NCBI RefSeq assembly: GCF_035916755.1 | Contig: NZ_JAYWIX010000001.1 | Span: forward strand, 62,001-126,000 | From: Rothia sp035916755 | Lineage (GTDB): Bacteria > Actinomycetota > Actinomycetes > Actinomycetales > Micrococcaceae | Direction of reading: 5' to 3' | DNA length: 64,000 nt | Shown here: piece by piece, positions 16,166 to 26,098 of the stretch | Layout: each line of letters opens with the position of its first letter | Position numbering within the stretch: position 1 is the stretch's first letter | Program-made: the position numbers and the translations under genes | Notes under the pieces: generated by a model | Told to the model about the DNA's origin: nothing | Seen by the model: the letters and a program-made list of their open reading frames with translations, nothing else | Databases searched by the model: none

Positions 16166-17761
16166 ATGATTGAACTTTCAGTGCTTGAGATTGAAGAAGC
16201 TGTAGCGGGTACCCTGCTGGGCCTAGACTCCGCCGGTGCTTCTGCCCTGACCTGTACTTCTGCTACCACTGACTCCCGTGAGGTCGGCCCCGGCTGCCTC
16301 TTTATCGCTAAGCCCGGTGAGGTAACGGACGGCCATAACTTCCTACCTTCTGCCTTCGAGCAGGGGGCTTCTCTAGCTCTTGTTGAACGTGAGGTTCAGG
16401 ACGCCGCCGGTAAGCCCTACCCCTCTATTCTGGTGGACGACGTTGTGCTGGCTATGGGCCGTCTGGCCGCCTACATCGTGGCCCGCCTGCGTGAGTGCGG
16501 CGACGTGACGGTCGTGGGTATTACCGGTTCTGCGGGTAAGACCACCACCAAGGATCTACTGGCAGCCATCTTTGGCGCTGAGGGCAAGACCGTAGCCCCC
16601 ATCGGCTCCTTCAACGGTGAAGTCGGAGTGCCGCTGACCGTTTTCCGGGCCGAAGAAGACACCAAATATCTGGTCATTGAGATGGGCGCTGACCGGGTAG
16701 GCAACATCAAGTACCTGACCGACATGATTTCCCCGGACTACGGGGTTGTGCTCAAGGTGGGCACCGCCCACGCCGGTGAGTTCGGTGGCGTCGATAACAT
16801 CGAAGCGACCAAGGGCGAGATGGCAGAGGGCGTCCGCCTGGGCCTGAGCCTGAACATCGACGACTACCGGGTGCGCCGTATGCTGAACCGGGCGTCCACC
16901 CCCGTCACCTACTTCGGCGTTGAGGGGCGCGAAGCGGAGCTGACCCACACCGCTAACCCCGGCGTGGCAGAAAACCGCATCACCGCGTCCAAACTCACCA
17001 CCACCGATGAAGGTAAACCCGCCTTCACCCTGACCTTCCCCGACGGGCAGGCCTACGACATTAGCTCCCAGCTCATTGGCGAACACCACGTCCACAACCT
17101 TCTGGCGGCAGCCACCGTTGCCTACCAGGTAGGAATTGCTCCCGCCCGCATTGCCCAGCAGCTCAACACCGCTGGGGCAGCCTCCAAGTGGCGTATGCAG
17201 CGTACCGACAGGGCCGACGGCGTGACCGTCATTAACGATGCCTACAACGCCAACCCCGAGTCCATGACCGCTGCCCTGCAGACCCTTGCCCAGCTGGGCC
17301 GTCTGCCCTCCACCAACCGAACCTGGGCCGTGCTCGGTGCCATGCTGGAACTGGGCGACCAGACCCTGACCGAACATGACCGCATCGGCCAGCTGGCAGT
17401 ACGCCTCAACATTTCTAAGCTCATCGCCGTAGGCGATATCGCCAAGCCCATCTACAACACCGCCCACCTGGAAGGCTCCTGGGGCAATGAGGCGACCTGG
17501 GTTGCCAACACCGAGGAAGCCTTCGAAGTCCTGCGCGGCGCCCTAGAGCCGGGCGATATCGTCCTCTTCAAGTCCTCAAACGGGGCTGGCCTGGGCCTTC
17601 TCGGCCAAAAAGTTGCTGACTATGAGGGCAACCTCACCCACCATGAAGGTGATAGTGGGCAATCACAGCCCTGGTTAAGCGCCGGTGACTTTGTTCAGGC
17701 ACTAAACTCAGACAGTGGCGCCCAGCCCGATGCTGCCGCCAAGACTACAGATAACTCATAA
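16166..17761 (+). CDS. murF: UDP-N-acetylmuramoyl-tripeptide--D-alanyl-D-alanine ligase
   Basis: The last cytoplasmic Mur ligase: it joins D-Ala-D-Ala to the tripeptide nucleotide. P-loop GSAGKTT with K125, then NDAYNANPESM, a strong MurF signature, near residues 355-365. At 531 residues it is slightly long, owing to a polar C-terminal extension after about 495 (HHEGDSGQSQPW...) with no recognised domain. The ATG lies 15 bases after murE, so the two are translated from one message. The ribosome-binding site (AAAGGT) is moderate. Confidence 0.94.
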   Translation: MIELSVLEIEEAVAGTLLGLDSAGASALTCTSATTDSREVGPGCLFIAKPGEVTDGHNFLPSAFEQGASLALVEREVQDAAGKPYPSILVDDVVLAMGRLAAYIVARLRECGDVTVVGITGSAGKTTTKDLLAAIFGAEGKTVAPIGSFNGEVGVPLTVFRAEEDTKYLVIEMGADRVGNIKYLTDMISPDYGVVLKVGTAHAGEFGGVDNIEATKGEMAEGVRLGLSLNIDDYRVRRMLNRASTPVTYFGVEGREAELTHTANPGVAENRITASKLTTTDEGKPAFTLTFPDGQAYDISSQLIGEHHVHNLLAAATVAYQVGIAPARIAQQLNTAGAASKWRMQRTDRADGVTVINDAYNANPESMTAALQTLAQLGRLPSTNRTWAVLGAMLELGDQTLTEHDRIGQLAVRLNISKLIAVGDIAKPIYNTAHLEGSWGNEATWVANTEEAFEVLRGALEPGDIVLFKSSNGAGLGLLGQKVADYEGNLTHHEGDSGQSQPWLSAGDFVQALNSDSGAQPDAAAKTTDNS

Positions 17762-17782
17762 CCGGGAAGGCACAGACACCAC

Positions 17783-18901
17783 ATGATTTCCATCCTGTTG
17801 GCTGCCGCTTTCGGCCTGATCATCTCGATCGCCGGAACCCCGCTCTACACCAAATGGTTGGTGAAGCAGCAGTTCGGCCAGTTCATTCGCGAAGACGGCC
17901 CCACCTCACACCAGACCAAGCGGGGCACCCCCACCATGGGCGGCGTCATGATGATGGCAGCAACCGTCCTCGGCTTCTTCCTGGCGCTGGGTCTCTCAGC
18001 CCTGCTCACCGGCACCACCCTGGCCCCGTCAGCCTCGGTACTGCTGGCAATGTTCCTCATGCTGGGCATGGCGGGCGTTGGCTTCATCGATGACTTCCAG
18101 AAGATTTGGAAGAAGCAGAGCGAGGGCCTGACCCCCAAGGGCAAGATTGTGCTCCAGGGGCTGATTGGTACCCTCTTTGCTGTGGGCGCCCTACTGATTA
18201 AGGACGAACGCGGCTGGTCACCTGCCTCCTTCAACCTCTCCTTCACCCGCGATATCTCCTGGCTCGATTTGGCCTTTGCCGGGCCTGTGGTGGGTATTAT
18301 CCTCTTCATCATCTGGGCCAACCTGATTGCTACCGCCACCACCAACGCGGTAAACCTCACCGACGGCCTGGACGGTCTGGCAACCGGTGCGGCCATCATG
18401 GTTTTCAGCGGCTACCTGCTGATTTCTATGTGGCAGCAGCAGCACCTGTGCGCTCCCGGCTCCCTCGATAACGTCTGCTACGAGGTACCCGATTCAGGGC
18501 AGATGGCTATGCTGGCTGCCTCCCTGATTGGCGCCCTGATCGGCTTCCTTTGGTGGAACACCTCACCGGCCACCATCTTCATGGGTGATACCGGTTCCCT
18601 GGGCCTGGGCGGTGCGTTAGCTGCTTTCGCTATCATCACCCGCACCCAGATGTTGCTCCCCATCATTGCCGGCCTCTTCGTCATGATTGCCATCTCTGTC
18701 ATCCTGCAGGTGGGCTACTTCAAGATGAGCGGCGGTAAGCGCATCTTCCGCATGGCCCCCCTGCAGCACCACTTTGAGCTCAAGGGCTGGACCGAGGTCA
18801 ACGTGGTCATCCGCTTCTGGATCCTAGCAGGCCTGTTTGTGGCCATCGCCCTGGGGATCTTCTACGGTGACTGGCTACTGAGCAACGGAGGTGTCTTCTA
18901 A
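17783..18901 (+). CDS. mraY: Phospho-N-acetylmuramoyl-pentapeptide transferase
   Basis: An integral membrane enzyme that links UDP-MurNAc-pentapeptide to undecaprenyl phosphate, forming lipid I. About ten membrane helices span 372 residues. Conserved loops include HQTKRGTPTMGG (residues about 44-55), the DDFQK aspartates near 108, NLTDGLDGLATG with its catalytic aspartates near 193, and MGDTGSLGLGG near 270. The HHFELKGWTE motif closes the C-terminal half. The stop codon overlaps the murD start by one base. Confidence 0.95.
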   Translation: MISILLAAAFGLIISIAGTPLYTKWLVKQQFGQFIREDGPTSHQTKRGTPTMGGVMMMAATVLGFFLALGLSALLTGTTLAPSASVLLAMFLMLGMAGVGFIDDFQKIWKKQSEGLTPKGKIVLQGLIGTLFAVGALLIKDERGWSPASFNLSFTRDISWLDLAFAGPVVGIILFIIWANLIATATTNAVNLTDGLDGLATGAAIMVFSGYLLISMWQQQHLCAPGSLDNVCYEVPDSGQMAMLAASLIGALIGFLWWNTSPATIFMGDTGSLGLGGALAAFAIITRTQMLLPIIAGLFVMIAISVILQVGYFKMSGGKRIFRMAPLQHHFELKGWTEVNVVIRFWILAGLFVAIALGIFYGDWLLSNGGVF

Positions 18902-20436
18902 TGAAGGCAAGTAACGCAAACCCCGTCTACGGCTATGAGCGCCTGGAAGCGCTGACCAGCTGGGAATCCGACTGGGGCGGCCTGCGCGTGGTCGTAGCGG
19001 GCCTGGGTATCTCTGGCTTCTCAGCCGCTGACACCCTCATTGAACTGGGCGCCCGCGTAGTTGTGGTGGACGGTAACGATAACGAAATCACCCGCGGCAA
19101 GGCAGATACCCTCAAGATTGTGGGCGCCGCCGGTTCGGTGCTGGGCCCCGGAGCCATGGACGCCCTTCCCCTGGTCGAGGGGCAGCCCGCCGACCTCGTG
19201 GTCACCTCACCCGGACTTGCCCCCACCATCGGTATTCTGGCCGATGCCGTAGCCCAGAAGATTCAAATCTGGGGCGATGTAGAGCTAGCCTGGCGCTTGC
19301 GCCAGCGCGAAGGACGAAAGGTCGCCCCCTGGCTGGCTATTACCGGCACCAACGGCAAGACCACCACCGTGGGCATGACCGAATCTATCCTGCAGACCGC
19401 AGGCTACAAGGCCATTGCCGTGGGCAACGTCGGCACCCCCATCCTGGATGCCCTGCGTGACCCCGTCGACTACGACTTCTTCGCCGTGGAGCTCTCCAGC
19501 TTCCAGCTGCACTGGACCTACTCCATGTCGCCCTTAGCCTCTGTCGTGCTGAACGTGGCAGAAGACCACGTCGACTGGCACGCTGGCTACGAGAACTACC
19601 TGGCCGATAAAGCCCGTATCTACGAGAACACCCAGGTAGCCTGCATCTTCAACGCCAACTACCCCGAGATCGTACAGATGGTCGAAGACGCGGACGTCGT
19701 CGAGGGTGCTCGCGCCATCGGTTTCTGGGCTGATACTCCCGGTCTTTCCATGCTGGGTGTGATTGACGGTCTGCTCATTGACCGGGCCTTCCTCGATGAC
19801 CGCCGCAACCAGGCCCTGGAAGTGGCCGAAGTTGCAGATACCGGCCAGCTGCCGACCAAGCACACCGTAGAAAACGCCCTGGTTGCCGCTGCCCTGACCC
19901 GCGCAGCCGGTATTGAACCCGAACAGGTCAAGGCAGGCTTGCAGAACTACGAGCCCGGTGCCCACCGCATCCAGCTGGTGGCCAACACCCACGGGGTGCT
20001 CTGGGTCAACGACTCTAAGGCCACCAACCCCCACGCAGCGAATGCTTCGCTGGCCTCCTTCAACCCCGTGATTTGGGTAGCCGGTGGCCTCTCGAAGGGC
20101 GTGACCTACGATGAGCTGGTCGCTGAGCACAAGGACCGCCTCAAGGCCGTGGTCATGATCGGCACCGGCACTGCCGCCCTGGTATCAGCCCTGGCTGAGC
20201 AGGCCCCGGATGTGCCGGTCTACAAGATCAGCGAAAGCTCCCTGCTGGCCGATGCCACCGACGGACGAGCCGTTATGAAACTGGCGGTTGCCAAGGCCCA
20301 CGAGATTTCGGAACAGAACGACACCGTGCTCATGGCTCCCGCAGCAGCCTCAATGGACCAGTTCACCTCGTACGCAGAGCGCGGAAACGCCTTCATCGAC
20401 GCGGTGGCTGACCTGGTCAACCAAATTAACTCCTAA
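18901..20436 (+). CDS. murD: UDP-N-acetylmuramoyl-L-alanine--D-glutamate ligase
   Basis: Adds D-glutamate to UDP-MurNAc-L-Ala. An N-terminal Rossmann-type nucleotide domain (VVAGLGISGFSAADTL, about residues 30-45) is followed by the ATP-binding GTNGKTT with K153, the central domain and a C-terminal domain with NDSKATNPHAA. The 511 residues are in the usual range for actinobacteria. Translation is probably coupled to mraY through the TAATG overlap. Confidence 0.94.
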   Translation: MKASNANPVYGYERLEALTSWESDWGGLRVVVAGLGISGFSAADTLIELGARVVVVDGNDNEITRGKADTLKIVGAAGSVLGPGAMDALPLVEGQPADLVVTSPGLAPTIGILADAVAQKIQIWGDVELAWRLRQREGRKVAPWLAITGTNGKTTTVGMTESILQTAGYKAIAVGNVGTPILDALRDPVDYDFFAVELSSFQLHWTYSMSPLASVVLNVAEDHVDWHAGYENYLADKARIYENTQVACIFNANYPEIVQMVEDADVVEGARAIGFWADTPGLSMLGVIDGLLIDRAFLDDRRNQALEVAEVADTGQLPTKHTVENALVAAALTRAAGIEPEQVKAGLQNYEPGAHRIQLVANTHGVLWVNDSKATNPHAANASLASFNPVIWVAGGLSKGVTYDELVAEHKDRLKAVVMIGTGTAALVSALAEQAPDVPVYKISESSLLADATDGRAVMKLAVAKAHEISEQNDTVLMAPAAASMDQFTSYAERGNAFIDAVADLVNQINS

Positions 20437-20553
20437 AACCTATCGGTGTGGAGGGCAGGCAACCGGTAGCCACTGGTTTCCCACTCTCCCTCACCTTTAA
20501 CCGCACCTTTGGCGCGGGGCGTCCTACCACGAGAGAAGAGAAGCGAGAAGACT

Positions 20554-22335
20554 ATGAGCCTGGCAGCAGAAACCCGGTCACCGCAGCGTCCTGGCTTTTT
20601 CCGACGTGTCTGGGGGCTAGGGCGTGCCAAGTGGGAAGAAGCCCAGGTACGTCTGGGGGCTATGGTGCTGACCGACGTGCCGATTGTGCTGGTAGTGACC
20701 GCCACTGTGCTCACCCTCTTTGGTGTGATGATGGTGCTCTCTGCCTCAAGCGTGGAGCAGATTTCATCGGGCGCAGGTGCCTTCAGCCAGGCCCGCTCCC
20801 AGGGTATGTTTGCGGTACTGGGTCTCGTTGCAATGGTGCTCGTGGGCTATCTGGTGCCGGTCACCTGGTACCGGCGGCCCTGGGCAGTGCACTCTCTGCT
20901 GGGAATCGCAGCCCTGCTGCTCATCGCCGTAATTTTTGTGGGTACCACCGTCAACGGTAACCGTAACTGGATCAACATCGCAGGTTTCTCGATCCAGCCT
21001 TCAGAGTTCGCCAAGCCCATCATGATTCTCTGGCTGGCCTCGGTCTACTCCCGTCAGGGGCGCATCGACCGCGGGACCCTGGCCCAGACTGCCTACAAGG
21101 GGCTCGTTCCTGCCTTCTTAGGCTTTGGCCTGATTGTCACCCTGATCCTGGCAGGCCACGACGTGGGCACGGTGCTCATCTACGCCCTCTTCTTCAGCGC
21201 AATCTTCCTGGCAGCCCGCCCCTCCCGCGGGCTAGTGACGATTAGTGCGGGCCTGGGCACCTTGGCCGCCATCATGATGGTAGCCATCAGCCCCAACCGC
21301 ATCGAGCGTCTCTTCAACACCTTTGCCTTCTGGCGCGACTGCGTTGAGGCCACCTGCGACCAGGCCAACTCTGGCCTGGCAGCACTCGCTACCGGCGGCT
21401 TCTGGGGCGTGGGCCTGGGCCAGTCCCGCCAGAAGTACAACTACCTGCCTGAAGCCCACAACGACTACATTTTCGCGGTGGTCGGTGAAGAACTGGGTCT
21501 GATTGGTGCTATCGCCGTCCTGCTGCTCTACGCAGCCCTAATCTACTGCGCTATGCGTATCCTGCTGCGCTCCTCTGACCTCTTTATCCGCTACGCCACC
21601 ATCGGCATCATTACCTGGATTGCAGGTCAGGCCTTGCTCAACATGGCTATGGTGGTAGGGCTTATGCCCGTCATCGGTGTGCCCCTGCCCTTTATTTCTG
21701 CTGGTGGCTCCGCTCTGGTGTCGTCGCTAACCGGCATCGGTATTCTCATCGCCTTTGCCCGCCAGACCCCGCTCAACCCAATTGTGGGGGAGCGCACAGG
21801 TATTGCCAACAGCAAGATGCAAAAGGACGCCGCCCGCCGCCTTGCCCTGGCCCGTATCGCTGAGCGGGAGCAGGCTATCATCGCCGCAGACCCGGAGGGC
21901 ACCGGCTGGACCCTAGAAAAACTCACCACCCGCCTGGGCGCTCTCGTCGACGGGCGCTCCCCGGCCCGACCGGCGGCATCCGCCCCCCAACGTCCCCAGG
22001 GGAATGCACGCACTGTGAGGCCCTCGGCAGCTACGGCGCGTCCGTCCGCCCAGACTGTCCGCCGGTCAAGCCCCCTGTCAGCTGAAGCCAGTGCTGAGGC
22101 CGCTATGGCTCGACGCTCTAGTTCGGCGAGTGGGGCCCGCCCCTCTATCAGCGTGCAGCAGGCTCACACCCGCACCACCGCAGGCCGACCCCAGCAGACT
22201 GCCCGCCCGGCTGCGCCCACCACCGCATCCAAGCCACAGACCACCGAGCCGCAAGCCCCTGCTCCCAAGGAGCAAAAACTGCCCGCTGGCCTGCGCACTA
22301 TCCGCAAAGCCCGCAAGCTCCCCGAGGAACACTAA
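20554..22335 (+). CDS. ftsW: Septal peptidoglycan glycosyltransferase FtsW (SEDS family)
   Basis: A SEDS polymerase that strings lipid II into glycan chains at the septum, partnered with FtsI. About ten membrane helices occupy residues 40-415. The SEDS signatures NWINIAGFSIQPSEFAK, the PEAHNDYIFAVVGEELG loop with its catalytic-type aspartate region, and GVPLPFISAGGSA are all present. The start is ATG 20554 (MSLAAE), with AGCGAGAAG upstream. The in-frame TTG at 20509 has no ribosome-binding site. The last 150 residues are a low-complexity, basic, Ala/Arg/Ser/Pro/Gln-rich cytoplasmic tail that most FtsW proteins outside actinobacteria lack. Actinobacterial FtsW tails are known to contact other division proteins, including FtsZ in mycobacteria. 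Confidence 0.92.
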   Translation: MSLAAETRSPQRPGFFRRVWGLGRAKWEEAQVRLGAMVLTDVPIVLVVTATVLTLFGVMMVLSASSVEQISSGAGAFSQARSQGMFAVLGLVAMVLVGYLVPVTWYRRPWAVHSLLGIAALLLIAVIFVGTTVNGNRNWINIAGFSIQPSEFAKPIMILWLASVYSRQGRIDRGTLAQTAYKGLVPAFLGFGLIVTLILAGHDVGTVLIYALFFSAIFLAARPSRGLVTISAGLGTLAAIMMVAISPNRIERLFNTFAFWRDCVEATCDQANSGLAALATGGFWGVGLGQSRQKYNYLPEAHNDYIFAVVGEELGLIGAIAVLLLYAALIYCAMRILLRSSDLFIRYATIGIITWIAGQALLNMAMVVGLMPVIGVPLPFISAGGSALVSSLTGIGILIAFARQTPLNPIVGERTGIANSKMQKDAARRLALARIAEREQAIIAADPEGTGWTLEKLTTRLGALVDGRSPARPAASAPQRPQGNARTVRPSAATARPSAQTVRRSSPLSAEASAEAAMARRSSSASGARPSISVQQAHTRTTAGRPQQTARPAAPTTASKPQTTEPQAPAPKEQKLPAGLRTIRKARKLPEEH

Positions 22336-22434
22336 GGGGGTAAGGTGGCTCACGACCAGGGGCCTCAAGGTGTGCCTGTGGCCCAATCCGCGTAAACTAA
22401 GGGTCGAAACAGAACACCAAGGGAGTGAAACCTG

Positions 22435-23532
22435 ATGACCCACGCACCCACTGTCGTGCTGGCAGGCGGAGGCACAGCCGGGCATATCAACCCCATGCTG
22501 GCTATCGCCCGAGCCCTCCAGGAGCGCGAGCCCGATGTCACCATCATGACCGTCGGCACCGAAAATAGCATGGAGGCCCGGCTCGTACCGGCAGCAGGCT
22601 TCGACATCAGTTTTATCCCGAAGGTTCCCTTCCCCCGTCGCCCCAACCTTGACGCCCTCAAGTTTCCCGGCCGGTTCCGGGCCTCGCTCAAGCAGGCTGA
22701 GAAAATTCTGACCGACACCGGGGCGGAAGTGCTGGTGGGCGTAGGCGGTTACGTGTGCACCCCCATGTACCTGGCAGCCCGCAAGCTGGGTGTGCCCGTA
22801 GTAATTCATGAGGCCAACGCCAAACCCGGCCTCGCCAACAAGGTGGGCGCGAAGAAGGCTGCCCTGGTGGCTACTGCCTTCCCCGATACCCCCATCGCCG
22901 GTGCTCGCACTGTGGGTATGCCCATGCGCAAGAACATCGCCGATCTCGACCGCGCCTCTGAACAGGGTGCTGCCCGGGAGCGTCTGGGCCTTGATCCGGC
23001 CCTGCCCACCCTGGTGGTCACCGGCGGCTCCCTGGGAGCCTTGAGCCTCAACCGGGCAGTTGCCGAAATCATCGACGAGATTGGCCCGGCTGGCTACCAG
23101 CTGCTGCACATCACAGGTCGTGACAAGGCGGTTAAGGACGAGTCCGGCCAGCCCCGCACAGCCCCCGGCTACCAGCAGGTTGAGTTCATTACTTCCATGG
23201 AAGATGTCTACGCAGCTGCTGACCTTATGATTGTGCGCTCTGGTGCGGCAACCGTCAGCGAGGTCGCAGCCGTGGGCCTACCGGCTATCTTTGTTCCCCT
23301 GCCTATCGGCAACGGTGAGCAGGCTCTCAACGCCCGTTCCCTGGTGGCTGCCGGGGCAGCCCTGCTGGTAGACGATTCAGATTTCTCCGCTAGCTGGTTC
23401 CGCCAGAATGTACCGGCCCTGCTAGCAGACACCGATAAACTTACCGACATGGCAGAAAAGTCCTACCGGCACGGCATCCGCGATGCCGCGCAGGTCATGG
23501 CAGACGAAGTACTGAAGGCGGCCCGCGCATGA
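22435..23532 (+). CDS. murG: UDP-GlcNAc:lipid I N-acetylglucosaminyltransferase
   Basis: Makes lipid II at the inner face of the membrane by adding GlcNAc to lipid I. The GT-B fold begins with the glycine-rich loop AGGGTAGHINPMLA (residues about 10-23), with a second G-loop GGSLGALSLN near 200. The UDP-GlcNAc-binding segment (RSGAATVSEVAAVGLPAIFVPLP) lies near 265-285. At 365 residues it has normal length. There is a GGGAG-like ribosome-binding site and a TAAACT at 22393-22398 that could be an internal promoter. It overlaps murC by four bases (ATGA). Confidence 0.94.
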   Translation: MTHAPTVVLAGGGTAGHINPMLAIARALQEREPDVTIMTVGTENSMEARLVPAAGFDISFIPKVPFPRRPNLDALKFPGRFRASLKQAEKILTDTGAEVLVGVGGYVCTPMYLAARKLGVPVVIHEANAKPGLANKVGAKKAALVATAFPDTPIAGARTVGMPMRKNIADLDRASEQGAARERLGLDPALPTLVVTGGSLGALSLNRAVAEIIDEIGPAGYQLLHITGRDKAVKDESGQPRTAPGYQQVEFITSMEDVYAAADLMIVRSGAATVSEVAAVGLPAIFVPLPIGNGEQALNARSLVAAGAALLVDDSDFSASWFRQNVPALLADTDKLTDMAEKSYRHGIRDAAQVMADEVLKAARA

Positions 23533-25019
23533 GCACCTCACTAATGGATCTTTCAATCGACCTTCCCGCTCCCCTCAACCCTCCCTTCCCCGAGCGTCCG
23601 GCCCTGGCCGACCTGGGCCGGGTGCATTTTGTGGGTATTGGTGGGGCCGGCATGTCGGCTATCGCCCGGCTGATGCTGCGCGCCGGTATGACCGTGAGCG
23701 GGTCTGACCAGGCCGAGAGCGCTGCAGTTGATAGCCTGCGTGAACTGGGTGCCCGCGTGTCGGTACCCCAGGCAGCTGAGAACATCGAGGATGCGGACAC
23801 CGTAGTCATCTCAACCGCTATCCGCGAAGAAAACCCTGAACTCGTTGCCGCCCGTGCCCACGGCCTGCGCGTGCTGCACCGCTCTGAGGCTCTGGCCGCA
23901 ACCATGCGGGATTCGAAGGTGATTGCGGTCGCCGGTACCCACGGCAAGACCACCACCTCATCCATGATTTCGGTGATGCTAGACGGCCTGGGGTTGGACC
24001 CCTCTTTTGCGGTCGGCTCTACCATCGCCGGCTATAACACCAATGCCCACCTGGGGGCGTCTGGGCCGGAGTCCTGGTTCGTGGCTGAAGCCGATGAATC
24101 CGACGGCTCCTTTGTGCGCTACCGCCCCGAAATCGCGGTTATTACCAATGCCGAGCCTGACCACCTGGACTTCTACGGCACTAACGAGCGGGTCTTTGAG
24201 GCTTTCAATCGCTTTATCGCCTCCATGGCTCCCGGTGGCGTTTTCGTCACCTGCGCGGATGACGCCGGCGCGGCTACCTTGGCCGCGAAGGCGGCGGACG
24301 CCGGTGTTCAGGTCGTGACCTACGGCGAGGGGGAGGGCGCCATGGTTCGCCTAACCGGTATTACCTCCGAGGGTACCGACTGTTCCTCAAACCTGGTCTG
24401 GGACTTCACCGTAGGTGGCCAGCAGTTCGCGGGGCAGATTACCCTGACCCTGCCGGTGCCCGGTATTCATAACCAGCTCAACGCTACGGCGTCCTTTGTC
24501 TGTGCCCTGCTGGCAGGCGCCAGCCCCGAAGAGGCCGTGAAGGCGCTGGCCCACTTCTCGGGTACCGACCGCCGCTTCACCCTGCACGGTGAAGCTGCCG
24601 GGGTCAAGGTCTTTGATGACTACGCCCATCACCCCACCGAGGTACACCGTGCCCTGGAAACCGGCCGTACGGTCGCTGCCGGGCATAACCTCTACGTCAT
24701 CTTCCAGCCCCATCTCTTCTCCCGCACTAAGGAGTTCGCTACCGAGTTCGCTGAGTCGCTGTCTCAGGCTGACCGTAGCTACGTGCTCGATATCTACCCC
24801 GCCCGCGAGAAGCCGATGGAGGGCGTAACCAGCCATCTCATCACCGAGGCCGGTTTCTCCGAGGTGCACTACGCCGAAAGCATCGACCAGGCGATTGACG
24901 CTGTTGTAGCAGCCGCCCTGCCCGGCGATATCATTATGACGGTTGGTGCCGGTGACGTGACTGCCCTGGGGCGGGTGCTGGTAGAGAAGCTTTCTGCCCG
25001 TGAAGGTGCTGCACTCTAG
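23529..25019 (+). CDS. murC: UDP-N-acetylmuramate--L-alanine ligase
   Basis: The first Mur ligase, adding L-alanine to UDP-MurNAc. FVGIGGAGMSAIA opens the nucleotide domain after about 30 residues. The P-loop GTHGKTT holds K140, and the C-terminal domain shows FDDYAHHPTEV. The length of 496 residues is typical. It starts within the last codons of murG and its stop overlaps the ftsQ GTG by one base, so murG-murC-ftsQ are probably translationally coupled. Confidence 0.94.
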   Translation: MSTSLMDLSIDLPAPLNPPFPERPALADLGRVHFVGIGGAGMSAIARLMLRAGMTVSGSDQAESAAVDSLRELGARVSVPQAAENIEDADTVVISTAIREENPELVAARAHGLRVLHRSEALAATMRDSKVIAVAGTHGKTTTSSMISVMLDGLGLDPSFAVGSTIAGYNTNAHLGASGPESWFVAEADESDGSFVRYRPEIAVITNAEPDHLDFYGTNERVFEAFNRFIASMAPGGVFVTCADDAGAATLAAKAADAGVQVVTYGEGEGAMVRLTGITSEGTDCSSNLVWDFTVGGQQFAGQITLTLPVPGIHNQLNATASFVCALLAGASPEEAVKALAHFSGTDRRFTLHGEAAGVKVFDDYAHHPTEVHRALETGRTVAAGHNLYVIFQPHLFSRTKEFATEFAESLSQADRSYVLDIYPAREKPMEGVTSHLITEAGFSEVHYAESIDQAIDAVVAAALPGDIIMTVGAGDVTALGRVLVEKLSAREGAAL

Positions 25020-25903
25020 TGACCGATGAAAAGAAGCCCCGTATTCGCCTGAATTCCGCTAAGGTAAGCCAGCTACCAGGGGCTGGCGATAACCTGGTGG
25101 ATATCTCTGAACACAGTCGTTTCGCCCAGTGGCGCCAGGCCCAGGAAGAGGAACGGCAGAGCGAGCCTCAGAGTCTGCCTTCTGCTCCCGTGCAGCTGCG
25201 ACCCAAACGTCGGGCGGCCGGTAGCTGGAAGAAATGGGCCTACGGGGCAGGTGCCCTGGTGCTCGCTACCCTGATTTTTGTGGGGGTTGTTTTCTTCTCG
25301 CCCCTGCTGGCTACCCGGACGATTACGGTAGAGGGTGCTTCTTTGCTGGATGAGGCTACCGTGCAGCAGCAGCTGAGCCAGCTCCAGGGAGTTCCCATGA
25401 CCCGTATTAGCGAGTCTGAGGTTGCTTCTCTAATCGGCAATGAGAATGTGCTCTACGGGGTGACTCTGCAGGCAAATCCTCCCCACGAGCTGGTGGTGCA
25501 GTTGCATGAGCGGGTGCCCGTGGCTGTGGTGGAGAACGAGGGTAGCTTCGTGCTGGTTGATAATGAGGGAGTGCAACTGGGCACCGCGGCCTCGGTTGAG
25601 GGCGCCGGCGTTCCGCTGGTTGCCGGAGGCCTGGATATTCTGGGATCGGCTGCTTTTAGTACCGTAACCGGTGTGCTGGCGGCCTTGCCAACCTCGATTC
25701 TGTCTCGGGTGTCTGAGGCTAAGGCCGACTCTGCATCAACCATTACCCTAGAAATGGTGGACGGAACGCAGGTGGTTTGGGGAACCCCGGAGGATAGCGA
25801 CCTTAAAGCTAAGGTTCTAGTTCAGCTTATGGACTCGGTGGGTAGCCAGCAGGTCGTAGAAACCTACGATATCTCAAGCCCCCTCGTCCCCACCGTAAAA
25901 TAG
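25019..25903 (+). CDS. ftsQ: Cell division protein FtsQ/DivIB
   Basis: A 294-residue bitopic division protein that, with FtsL/FtsB, activates the septal synthase. A polar cytoplasmic domain of about 70 residues and one membrane helix (about 76-98) lead into the POTRA domain, which begins ATRTITVEGASLLDE. The FtsQ beta domain follows. The start is GTG 25019, sharing one base with the murC stop. No ribosome-binding site stands alone, consistent with coupling. The C-terminus is short and ends at about 195 bases before ftsZ. Confidence 0.9.
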   Translation: MTDEKKPRIRLNSAKVSQLPGAGDNLVDISEHSRFAQWRQAQEEERQSEPQSLPSAPVQLRPKRRAAGSWKKWAYGAGALVLATLIFVGVVFFSPLLATRTITVEGASLLDEATVQQQLSQLQGVPMTRISESEVASLIGNENVLYGVTLQANPPHELVVQLHERVPVAVVENEGSFVLVDNEGVQLGTAASVEGAGVPLVAGGLDILGSAAFSTVTGVLAALPTSILSRVSEAKADSASTITLEMVDGTQVVWGTPEDSDLKAKVLVQLMDSVGSQQVVETYDISSPLVPTVK

Positions 25904-25930
25904 TTTCAACTTCTACCTAAAGTTCCTTCT

Positions 25931-26062
25931 TGACCTTGATATTTTCTGAGAAAAATAAGGTCATGGGTGAAACGAGGGCGACATTGCAAGGTGAAGTTGA
26001 TACTCTTTCATTGATTGAAACAATAGGTTTACTCCAATCTCAACTTTCACTCTAAGGTTGAG
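25931..26062 (+). promoter_or_regulatory. Structured AT-rich leader and candidate promoter of ftsZ
   Basis: The 195-base ftsQ-ftsZ gap is clearly AT-richer than its surroundings. It holds a hairpin pairing TGACCTT (25931-25937) with AAGGTCA (25957-25963) around a second ATTTT/AAAAT stem. A candidate promoter reads TTGATA (25997-26002), a 16-base spacer and AACAAT (26019-26024). A second inverted repeat pairs CTCAAC (26039-26044) with GTTGAG (26057-26062). An ftsZ-proximal promoter is common in dcw clusters; the hexamers are my reading. Confidence 0.45.
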
Positions 26063-26098
26063 TTGGTTTGAAACAAGGCACAAATTAGTAGGGAATCC

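Noticed and set aside
22078..23109. 343-residue frame antisense to ftsW/murG
   Set aside because: Spans two well-supported genes on the other strand and shows no motif.
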